Of a stretch of DNA of 64,000 nucleotides, positions 24,463-32,700 are shown one piece after another; positions within the stretch are counted from its first letter, which is position 1, and each line of letters opens with the position of its first letter. The translations under genes were made by a program, and so were the position numbers. The stretch is from contig JAGVYD010000014.1 in NCBI GenBank assembly GCA_018303405.1, positions 102,717-166,716 of the forward strand. The letters are read 5' to 3'. Source of the DNA: Candidatus Woesearchaeota archaeon (lineage in GTDB: Archaea; Nanobdellota; Nanobdellia; Woesearchaeales; JABMPP01). A model generated the notes under the pieces. It was not told where the DNA came from. It was given only the letters and a program-made list of their open reading frames with translations, and did no database searches.

Positions 24463-25392
24463 ATGCAAGCGTACGTGAAAAAATGCCCAGAGTGCAGCGG
24501 TATAAACTTGTTCTGGAATAAAGACCGCGGTGAGATCATCTGCCGTGACTGCGGCCTTGTTGTTGAGGAAAAAATGGTCGACTTTGACCAGGAATGGCGT
24601 GACTTTGATTCTGATCAGGGTGAGTCCAGGAGGCGCAGCGGCGCACCAATGACTTACACCCAATACGACCAGGGCCTGGGGACTGAGGTTGGTCGCAAAA
24701 CAGACCTTTATGCCCTGGCCGGGAAGGATAGGAACAAGTTCTTCAGGCTCAGGAAATGGCAGTACAGGATATCAACTGCCATTGAAAGGAATCTCAAGCT
24801 CGCATTGTCTGAGCTGAAGAGGGTTTCATCTTATTTGAAACTGCCAAAATCAGTTGAAGAAGAATCTGCAAGGATTTACACAATGGCGGTGCAAAGGGGG
24901 CTTGTCCGCGGACGAAGCATGGAAAGCGTCGTTGCCGGGGCATTGTATGCTGCCTGCAGGCGCCATGACGTTCCAAGGACGCTTGATGAATTGTCAGAGG
25001 CATCCGGCATTGAAAAAAAGGAAATCGGCCGGACTTACCGCTTTGTGACAAGGGAGCTGGGAATCAACATCCTGCCGAGCAACCCGTCGGATTACATTGC
25101 AAGGTTCTCAAGCGCGCTTAAGCTCAGCGCTGAAACTCAGAGCAAGAGCATAGAAATCCTTGAAAGCGCGCAAAAGGCTGAGCTGACTTCAGGGAGAGGG
25201 CCGACAGGGATTGCTGCGGCTGCGCTTTATGTGAGCGCCTTGATCCATGGCGAGAAAAGGACCCAGAGGGAAGTTGCTGATGTCGCCGGCGTTACAGAGG
25301 TAACAATCAGGAACAGGTACAAGGAGCTTCTCGAAGAGCTCGACCTTGACAAGGAGATAAGGAGAGTCAGGAAGAGGAGGAGAGTGAGCTAG
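24463..25392 (+). CDS. tfb: Transcription initiation factor IIB (TFB)
   Basis: A 309-residue TFIIB homologue. An N-terminal zinc ribbon (CPECSG...CRDCG, residues 6-29) recruits RNA polymerase; the B-reader region is GAPMTYTQYDQGLGT. Two cyclin-like repeats follow (about residues 110-200 and 205-300; the second has VADVAGVTEVTIRNRYKEL, the BRE-contacting helix-turn-helix). TFB binds the TATA-TBP complex and the BRE to start transcription. A TATA box near 24390-24398 gives a leader of about 43 nt with GGTGGGGG before the ATG. Basic C-terminus RKRRRVS. Confidence 0.97.
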   Translation: MQAYVKKCPECSGINLFWNKDRGEIICRDCGLVVEEKMVDFDQEWRDFDSDQGESRRRSGAPMTYTQYDQGLGTEVGRKTDLYALAGKDRNKFFRLRKWQYRISTAIERNLKLALSELKRVSSYLKLPKSVEEESARIYTMAVQRGLVRGRSMESVVAGALYAACRRHDVPRTLDELSEASGIEKKEIGRTYRFVTRELGINILPSNPSDYIARFSSALKLSAETQSKSIEILESAQKAELTSGRGPTGIAAAALYVSALIHGEKRTQREVADVAGVTEVTIRNRYKELLEELDLDKEIRRVRKRRRVS

Positions 25393-25402
25393 GCAGATCA
25401 TT

Positions 25403-25428
25403 GAAATTTTTTTATTATTTTTTTCACA
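25403..25428 (+). terminator. Poly-T terminator after tfb
   Basis: Two runs of seven T (TTTTTTTATTATTTTTTT) begin about 15 nt after the TFB stop codon without a strong hairpin, as expected for archaeal poly-U termination. Confidence 0.6.
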
Positions 25429-25489
25429 AAAATTATTTCATCGGCATAAATTGAAGACAGGCGAAGAGGCCAATTGCGTGGACAACCCA

Positions 25490-25936
25490 ATGCCAGGAAA
25501 CAACAGCAGGGAAACAGCCAGAGTTCTTGAAGGCTTGGTAAAGCAGGCTTACCGCGGCGCGCTTACGAATCCAAGAAGCCTTGCCATGAATATTACTGCC
25601 AGGCACCCATTGCTTGAAAAGCAGGTCGAAGGATATTATGGGCAGATGGTTGCCGAGATTGACAGGAAAGTTTCTGGTTATGAGTCAATTGATGCATGGA
25701 ATAGCCTTGCCCCGTCTGATTTTTATGCTGCGGCATTGCTTAGCCAGGTTTCAAAAGTCCGCGCCATAAGGGATTTCAGCGCAAGCGGCACCAGCAGCAA
25801 TTATGCCAAGGATTTGCTGACGTATGCCCTGGTTGATTATGCTGCAGATAGGATTGCCGCAAAAGCATTGCTTCAGGCTGCAGCCTTGCCCAGGGAAGAA
25901 AACAAAAAAGTCGGTGAATTGGCCCAGGTAGTCTAG
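25490..25936 (+). CDS. Hypothetical helical protein
   Basis: A 148-residue, largely helical soluble protein (ARVLEGLVKQAYRGA, DFYAAALLSQVSKVRAIRDF, LVDYAADRIAAKALL). No domain or motif is recognised, and no signal peptide or membrane helix is visible. The start is uncertain: GTG 25478, 8 nt behind GAGG, is equally possible, and the frame stays open to 25451. It is convergent with the MGMT gene, with only 7 nt between the stops. Confidence 0.5.
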   Translation: MPGNNSRETARVLEGLVKQAYRGALTNPRSLAMNITARHPLLEKQVEGYYGQMVAEIDRKVSGYESIDAWNSLAPSDFYAAALLSQVSKVRAIRDFSASGTSSNYAKDLLTYALVDYAADRIAAKALLQAAALPREENKKVGELAQVV

Positions 25937-25943
25937 GAATGGT

Positions 25944-26246
25944 TCAGAATCTGTGCATTTTTTTCTGGAAATCAGCTATCGTTCCTTGTTTTACCCGAAT
26001 CCCTTCTTTTTTCAGCATCATGATTTTCTTCCTGGAATTCATCCTGCCTGCAAATCCGCCAAGGCTCCCGTCGCTGGCAACAACCCTGTGGCATGGAACT
26101 TCAGGGGCATAGGGATTGCATCGCAGTGCCTGGCCAACTGCCCGATATGCTTTGGTTTTCATTGCTTTTGCAATTGCCTTGTAGGTCGAAACTTTTCCTT
26201 TTGGGATTTTCCTGCAAAGCTTGTAGACTTTGTCTGCAAATTTCAT
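25944..26246 (-). CDS. ogt: Methylated-DNA-protein cysteine methyltransferase, short form
   Basis: A 100-residue protein that is just the DNA-binding, catalytic domain of O6-alkylguanine-DNA alkyltransferase. It has the helix-turn-helix GKVSTYKAIAKAM, the Arg-finger region YRAVGQALRCNP and the active-site PCHRVVASDGSLGGFAGRM with its acceptor cysteine. It repairs O6-methylguanine by a suicide transfer of the methyl group. The N-terminal domain of the longer Ogt/Ada forms (150-180 residues) is missing, as in some archaeal enzymes. The start overlaps the kinase stop as ATGA (26243-26246), so it belongs to the operon 27414 to 25944. Confidence 0.92.
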   Translation of the reverse strand: MKFADKVYKLCRKIPKGKVSTYKAIAKAMKTKAYRAVGQALRCNPYAPEVPCHRVVASDGSLGGFAGRMNSRKKIMMLKKEGIRVKQGTIADFQKKMHRF

Positions 26247-26893
26247 TCCAACAGCCCCATTATCCTGGCAAAATTTTGCCCTGATTGATTTTTCTTGTAG
26301 CCCTGGGCTAATTTAATGATATCATCCTTATTTATTATAATCCTTTTTTCCCTTAAGATGTCGGTCGCATGCCCGAGTGTAAAAAATTGGCAAAACTGGG
26401 TGACATTTTTTGGCTTGTCTGTCCTCCTGCACCGCTCAAAATCAATCATGACCGCCTGCAGCCGCCTGTTTTTCCTGGATACTATGACATGCTTTGTCGG
26501 CCGTGTCATCTCGAGCTTGTTGATTCCCAGCCTGTCAAGTGTCCTGCACTGCTGCATGACATTGCGCAGCACAGCCAGTGTGTCTTTTTTGGACGCGGTT
26601 TCAAGGAAATCAATTATGTATTCGCCTTCCACAAACTTGTAGGCAAGCTGGCCATCTTCATATGCTACAAATTCTGGGCCAATTGAATGGGCATTGAGCA
26701 GCCTGAGCCATTCTGCCTCGCGGCCAATGGCATTTTCAGCTTTGCTGCCAAACCTCTTTTCCTTTATTGCGATTTTCACCCGGCCGAGCATTGCCGTGCT
26801 TACAACTCCGCGCTTTCCGCGTGCAAATAATCTCCTGTTTTTTGCTTTCCTTATTATTCCCGGCATTGGCTCATCCCCGGCCCGGCAGGTCAT
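26243..26893 (-). CDS. COG2112-type predicted Ser/Thr protein kinase
   Basis: A 216-residue small kinase-like protein. It keeps the N-lobe VKIAIKEKRFGSKAENAIGR (Lys and Glu), LAYKFVEGEYI as hinge, a catalytic-loop-like stretch GINKLEMTRPTKHVIVS and the metal-binding MIDFERC in place of DFG. This matches the archaeal COG2112 group, related to RIO/Bud32 kinases; substrates are unknown. The start at 26893 overlaps the methylase stop as ATGA, but the Met at 26866 (MPGIIRKAK) is also plausible. It lies between a HemK-like methylase and MGMT in one operon. Kinase activity is inferred. Confidence 0.75.
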   Translation of the reverse strand: MTCRAGDEPMPGIIRKAKNRRLFARGKRGVVSTAMLGRVKIAIKEKRFGSKAENAIGREAEWLRLLNAHSIGPEFVAYEDGQLAYKFVEGEYIIDFLETASKKDTLAVLRNVMQQCRTLDRLGINKLEMTRPTKHVIVSRKNRRLQAVMIDFERCRRTDKPKNVTQFCQFFTLGHATDILREKRIIINKDDIIKLAQGYKKNQSGQNFARIMGLLE

Positions 26894-27414
26894 GCCTCTA
26901 TCAAATAGACAAACAGCTTTTCAAAATCCATCTTTTTCTCTTTTATGATTTTAAACTTGAACTTTTGCCCTGCCAGCGCCCTTTCAATGTGCTTGCGGTT
27001 GGTGAGGGTGCTTATCAGCAGCAATATTTTTCCATTCTGTTTCAGATAATGCCTGGCTTGCCCAAGAAACCTTTCAACAATTTCGTATCCTTTTTCTCCT
27101 CCGTCCAAAGCAATGTCCTTTGCTTTCGGATGATTGGGCAAGTAAGGCGGATTGAAAATGATCAGGTCAAATTTGCCAAGCACTTTTGAAAAAAGGTCAG
27201 ATTGCATGGCCTTAATTTTTGGGCCTGCGTTCTTCTTGAGAAGCTCCTTCACAGCCTCTGGGTCGATGTCGGCTGCAACGACCTCATCGCAGTATCTCCC
27301 GGCTTCCATGGCCTGTATGCCGGATCCAGTGCCCATGTCCAGCACCCGCCCCCTTGCAAAATCCCGTACAACTTCCTTAAGCAGAAGACTGTCTTCCCTT
27401 GGCCAGTATACCAT
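26890..27414 (-). CDS. HemK/Mtq2-like N5-glutamine methyltransferase
   Basis: A 174-residue Rossmann-fold methyltransferase. The N-terminal MVYWPREDSLLL and VLDMGTGSGIQAMEA form the SAM site, and FNPPYLP is the NPPY motif that binds the target glutamine. GGEKGYEIVERFL follows. This is the short archaeal form related to Mtq2, which methylates the GGQ glutamine of release factor aRF1, usually with Trm112; a Trm112-like protein is encoded at 24113-24316. The start at 27414 is chosen because the TATA box (27437-27444) is 26 nt upstream, against 17 nt for the ATG at 27423, and homologues begin MVYEPRED. It is the first gene of the operon. Confidence 0.88.
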   Translation of the reverse strand: MVYWPREDSLLLKEVVRDFARGRVLDMGTGSGIQAMEAGRYCDEVVAADIDPEAVKELLKKNAGPKIKAMQSDLFSKVLGKFDLIIFNPPYLPNHPKAKDIALDGGEKGYEIVERFLGQARHYLKQNGKILLLISTLTNRKHIERALAGQKFKFKIIKEKKMDFEKLFVYLIEA

Positions 27415-27489
27415 TCCCCTCATTACTGTGGCAAAATATATAAACTTATCCTGCGTATAATGCCCTTAGATATATTCACTGTCATAATT

Positions 27490-27732
27490 ATGGATAATCC
27501 GCTTTTGCTTGACGTGAAGATTCAGCAAGACTTTGACGAGTACATAAACTATCTTCCGCACAGGATACCCTGCAAATACATGATTTCTACAGTCGTTGAC
27601 CTATGCTCGCATGATGAATTCAAGTGCCCGTTCAGGGGAGAGGAGGTTTATTCTTTTGCGCACGGCCCCAAGAGCGAATGCAAAAGGCCCAAAATCATGC
27701 ACATGAAGGAAATTCTGGGATTGAAGAAATAG
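27490..27732 (+). CDS. Small cysteine-containing hypothetical protein
   Basis: An 80-residue protein starting MDNPLLLDVKIQQDFDEYI with four cysteines (PCKYM, DLCSH, FKCPF, SECKRP) that could bind a metal ion. The family is not recognised. The start is uncertain: the frame continues upstream, and an ATG at 27460 is possible, but the shared TATA region at 27437-27444 predicts a transcript start close to 27467. It is divergent from the HemK-like gene. No membrane helix is visible. Confidence 0.5.
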   Translation: MDNPLLLDVKIQQDFDEYINYLPHRIPCKYMISTVVDLCSHDEFKCPFRGEEVYSFAHGPKSECKRPKIMHMKEILGLKK

Positions 27733-27864
27733 CTTGCTTTTTCTCCCACATGGCTGGAAAATTCTGACAGTTTAAGATTGGATTGGCGCCCTTCATGCCA
27801 AAAAGTCCAAAAATCACCCAAAAAAGAAAAAATAATATATATTCAAATCAAACATTAGCCCATT

Positions 27865-29766
27865 ATGGGAAAAAAGGGTCAAATTACAGCCTTTATAATA
27901 ATAGGCCTAGTGATATTGTTCTCAGTTGGCCTGTTTTTCTTCATAAGGTCGCAGACTTCTGTGTTCACCCCCCCTGAAGTGGTGCCAAAGGAGCTGGCTC
28001 CGATAAAGGAGCTGGCAGAGCAGTGCCTGGGAAATTCTGCAAGGGATGCGGTATTTCTTGCAAACAGCCAGGGAGGGTATGTCAAAATACCTGCTGAAAT
28101 CTCAACTGACCCAAAAAAAACCGTCGGATATGGCATGAAAATCCCGCTGTGGTATTCCCAGGGGGAATACAGGATGCCTGAGCTGGCAGATATCAGCCAG
28201 GGCATTGCAAGGCACGTCCAGGATAATTTAGTCGCCTGCCTGGATAATTTCAGGGTTTTTGGCCAGCAATATGACATAACGCCTTTATCGGCTCCGATAG
28301 TTGAGGTTGCCATTGCTGAACGGCAGATAAACATCAATGTCGATTACCCATTGGAAATCAAAAACAAGCAAAGCACAGAAATAAGCAAGATTTCAAAATT
28401 CACAGCGACAATAGATGACAGCCTTGGCAGGAAATACAGGCTGGCCAAGGAAATTTTCGATTATGAAAATGACCATTACTTCCTGGAGAATATCACCTTC
28501 TGGATGATAAGCTCTGGCCTGCCAACCGAGGGCATGGAAATAACCTGTGACAGCAGGGAATGGAACATAGACAGCGACCTTGTCCCGCAACTGAAAATGA
28601 TGATTTCTGCGAATTTGAGGTATCTGACTTTTGCAAATACCGACAGCATGCAGCCAGCATCGCCTTTTCCTGATTACTATGCCAATCTCTACATGGTAAG
28701 GCCAAGCAATGAGAATTACAATGGCTTGACTGTTGCCCCTGTCTTCAACACAAATTGGAACATAAATATGGATGTCATACCAAGCAAGGACAGGATTGTG
28801 AAGCCAGCAGTTTCGCCATTGCCTGTCATTGGCAGCTGCTTCAAGATTTACAATCACAAGTACAACGTTGTATACCCCCTGGTTTTCCAGATAACGGACA
28901 ATACGGGCCAGGAGCCAAGCTTTTTCTTCTTTGCGACAGATGTTGTGCTGCTTTACAGCCTGCCCAACCGTGAGGCAAGGGTCACTGAGCCGCCGCTCAT
29001 TGAAACGTCGGTAAATGAGGAATTCTGCAATGACAAAAGGTATGCAACAGATATTTTTGCGTATGATTCTTTCAGCGGGGACAGGCTTGAAGGCGTCAAG
29101 CTAAGGCACCAGTGCATTGGCCTTGCATGCGATATTGGCGAGACAAAATTGAGGATGGCAGATGACGGCTATGTTGGCACATTCCTTGACGCTATGCTGC
29201 CGGGATGCATGGGCGGAATCCTGATAGGAGAAAAAGAGGGGTATGTTAGGGGAGTGACTACAGATGTGATGACCGGCAGCATAACAGAGAATGGGGTTAC
29301 GGCAGTCCATCAGGGAAACCAGGAAAATGTCGAGCTTATCCCATTGAAAAAATTGGAAATAGGGATGAACCCAATGGAAGTTAACCCCATCACCAACGTT
29401 GCCTATCCAAGAAGCATGGATCCGACTTACAAGTACATCATAACTCTGCGAAACCAGGACAAGGGGCATGAACAGACAATATTTTATCCTGATGAGGAAA
29501 GTGATGAAACGCCGACTATCAGCCTGATGATAAGCGATGATGTTTATTATCTTGACCTGAAAGTTTTGGATGAATTTGACAACTGGGTGGCCGGCACAAC
29601 AATTTCAGTCTGGGGGCCTGGCGCCTCGAATGTTTACCAGAACAGCAAAGTTATTTTCAGGCCCGTGATGCTCGGTACAAACCCGGCTACTGATGATGAG
29701 TTCACGGTGCTTTACAATCTCGTGAAAGACAAGTCATTGGAATACACACCACAGTTTGCCCCATAA
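27865..29766 (+). CDS. Secreted protein with class III (pilin-like) signal peptide
   Basis: A 633-residue protein starting MGKKGQITAFIIIGLVILFS. The charged head, the G/Q junction and the hydrophobic stretch match class III signal peptides cleaved by FlaK/PibD-type peptidases, as in archaellins and archaeal pilins. The rest is a long extracellular region without a recognised domain; several cysteines (for example HQCIGLACDIGETKL near residue 415) may form disulfides. A TATA box (27834-27843) lies 27 nt before the ATG, giving a leaderless mRNA. The next gene starts 2 nt after the stop, so the two giant surface proteins form an operon and may act together. Confidence 0.7.
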   Translation: MGKKGQITAFIIIGLVILFSVGLFFFIRSQTSVFTPPEVVPKELAPIKELAEQCLGNSARDAVFLANSQGGYVKIPAEISTDPKKTVGYGMKIPLWYSQGEYRMPELADISQGIARHVQDNLVACLDNFRVFGQQYDITPLSAPIVEVAIAERQININVDYPLEIKNKQSTEISKISKFTATIDDSLGRKYRLAKEIFDYENDHYFLENITFWMISSGLPTEGMEITCDSREWNIDSDLVPQLKMMISANLRYLTFANTDSMQPASPFPDYYANLYMVRPSNENYNGLTVAPVFNTNWNINMDVIPSKDRIVKPAVSPLPVIGSCFKIYNHKYNVVYPLVFQITDNTGQEPSFFFFATDVVLLYSLPNREARVTEPPLIETSVNEEFCNDKRYATDIFAYDSFSGDRLEGVKLRHQCIGLACDIGETKLRMADDGYVGTFLDAMLPGCMGGILIGEKEGYVRGVTTDVMTGSITENGVTAVHQGNQENVELIPLKKLEIGMNPMEVNPITNVAYPRSMDPTYKYIITLRNQDKGHEQTIFYPDEESDETPTISLMISDDVYYLDLKVLDEFDNWVAGTTISVWGPGASNVYQNSKVIFRPVMLGTNPATDDEFTVLYNLVKDKSLEYTPQFAP

Positions 29767-29768
29767 AA

Positions 29769-32700
29769 ATGCCAAGCAACAGAAAAAACGGACAAGGGAA
29801 TGACTCAGCGGGAATTGCTATGAGTCGGACAGAAGCAAGCGCAGTCCTGAGATTGGCGTGCATTTATGGAGTGATTGGGCTCATTATCACGCTGCCGGTT
29901 GCATCAGTGACAATCCTTAATATTGATGTAATTGCCCTTGAGCAAGGCGCTACAATAGAGTGGCAGACTGATGCCCTTGCAAATTCAACAGTAAATTACG
30001 GGATAACATCAGCAATGTCATCGCACACTGGCAGCCAGGACATGGTTACATCCCATTCAGTCGATATTTCCTCGTTGGTTGCCAACACTGATTATAGCTA
30101 CCAGGTTCAATCCTGTGCAGGGCCTGGCGACTGCGACATCAGCGGCATTCTGCAGTTTTCAACATTGGCTGAAGGCACAACATCCAGCGACACGCTTTTC
30201 ATGGAGCTTGGTGGCCAGTTGGGCAACAGCACGAATAATTCAGTTTACACTATTTATGGCAGGACGGAATCAGACGCGGTTGTGCGGTTTTACATCAATG
30301 GAAATCCTGACCAGGGTGCCGGCCCTGTTCTTGTGACAGCAACCGACAATACCGAGGCATTTTACCTTGGCGCGGGGCCAGATGGCCAGTTTATCGGCGA
30401 CCTGCACCTTTTCCCCGGGACAAACAACATTCTTGCTGTTGCGAGAAAAGGGATAGAGGAAGGCAGGGCAAACATTACTGTGATGCTTGACAGCATCAGG
30501 CCATCGGCGCTTCTGGCTGATGTCCCTGCGGGCTCAAAGGAAGGAACTATGAGCCTAAGCGGCTCGGTTACAGAGCCGGGCACTGTTGAGATTTTAGTTG
30601 ATGGCTCAGTGCAGGATTCAATGGAAACAGAGAACCAATTTGTTTTCAATAATGTCCAGCTTGGAAATGTGGGCCAGGGAGAGGAAAAAACTGTCAGGAT
30701 TCAGTTAAGGGTCACGGACAGGGCGGGAAATGTGGGGATGAGCCCGGAGTATTCCATAAAAGTTGACAGGAAGATTCCAACTATTGTCCATGAGACAGAT
30801 TATCACCCATTGATGCACAGCATTTTGCTGAATGTCAAGGGAAAAACAGAGCCTGGCGCCATTGTGCATGTGCAAAACCTGAGAAACCTCAGCAATGTGC
30901 AGGAATATACGGATAGGATGGCAAGAAATGATTTGACATTCATTGACCCAGTGGACCCATTGGGCGAATGGTTCAAGGAAAAAACCACAACAGCTGATGA
31001 GCACGGGGATTTTTCTGTTTATCTTAATTTATACAGAGGCAGAAACCATATTTATTTTAACGCGGCTGATGCTGCGGGAAACTCGTATGTTGATTACCAG
31101 GACGCTACAGTTGAGCTGGCGACCACCAAATGGAGGATCGCAAGGGTTGATACCTACCCGAGCAGCCTGTATTTCGAGGACATCGCGAACGGGGAAGTTG
31201 AGGCTACTGCATTCCTGGTTTTGGATTGGGTTGGTGGCGACCCACGGCCGGCAAAGGCTGAGCTGAAAGTTGTTGAAAAGGATGGCCCAAACACTGACAA
31301 TAATGACCTGATTGGCAGGCCAAGCAGGCTCAAGGGTGGGGGCTATTATGACAAGGACAATGGAAGGCTCTTTGCATTGGTCGGAATAAAAGTCAATCGC
31401 TGGGCCGGGACTTCTGATGCTCTCTTTGACAAGCTTTATGGCAATTGTGTTGGTGACCTGTGCCTGCCTGACCTGAAAATCCACGGGGAAATTGTGCAGA
31501 AGCAGATGATAATCAGCATCAAGGGGGAGGTAGTTGAGACATTTGTTTCACCAACAGGCGAGCAGGCTGTTACGCCATCAATCATTTACGAAAAATTCGG
31601 CTATGCCGTGCAAAAGCCCAATGACCTTTCAAAATGGCTTTCCCCCCAGTTGATTAATGACTCAATCCAGTTCCTGACAAAAACCGAGGAATTCCTGGAC
31701 AAGGCCCAGGACCTTCTTGTGAAGCTCACAGGCATTGGATTGCTTGCCTGCGGTGTTGCAGTTTTCAGCAATCTGATTGGAGGATTCATAATATCGCCCA
31801 GCAGGGAGCAGATGTATTGGGTCTGCGACAGGGTTTTGTGCCCGAGCATACCTCCTGATTGCGGGTCCATTTCAGATAGGAATGCTGTTTACTCTGGAGG
31901 GGCCAGCTCCGGCCCATTGGAAACCGTGACCCTCAAGGATGCGGAGAACAGGTACACCAAGCACAGGTTTGTTCAGGTTACGGAGACAAATAAGAACAGC
32001 TACCCATGCTCTCCCGGGCAATATGCCATGCTTTCCAGCAGTGGAGAAAGCACGCAGTTGAAAAGCGGAGTAATCGGGGAAAGGGTGACTGAAAAAGAGT
32101 TTACAAGCTATTGTTTCTCCCAGGACGATTATCAAAAATTGACCCTGGATGACGCTTTTTTCACTAATTTCAATGCAGGCAGGTGCTACCAGGAGAATGA
32201 GCCGTACTATGACAACACAAGGTGCTTCGGCCAAAAGTTTGACGACTGGACAAGCCCAAGGGATGACATAATCAAATCAATGCAGTGCGGCTGCATAACA
32301 GGGATATACGGCTACACCCGAAGCCTTTTGACTGTTGTGCGCGGCATGAAGCAGTGCCTGCAGCAGGCCCAGATTGGCGAAGTCAAGGGCGGATTTTGCG
32401 AAAGGTTGTTCCTGCAATTTGCATGCGACCAGGCCGCGAACCTGTTTACCAAGATATTGCCCCAGGAATTTACAGGAGAATACCAGCAGGAAGTGCCAGA
32501 TGATGATTACCATGGCACCAATCCAGGAGGATATGTCCAGACTGCCAGGAATTTGCAGGCAAGCCTGAAAGACAGGTATGGAGGCGTGATTGATTCTGCA
32601 AAAGGGCTGTCATCGGAAAAGCTTGTGAACAATTTCTGCCTTGCCGCGACTTTGGGGGACATTTCAATTCTCGAAGGCGCGATTGAAACATTTGCAGCTG

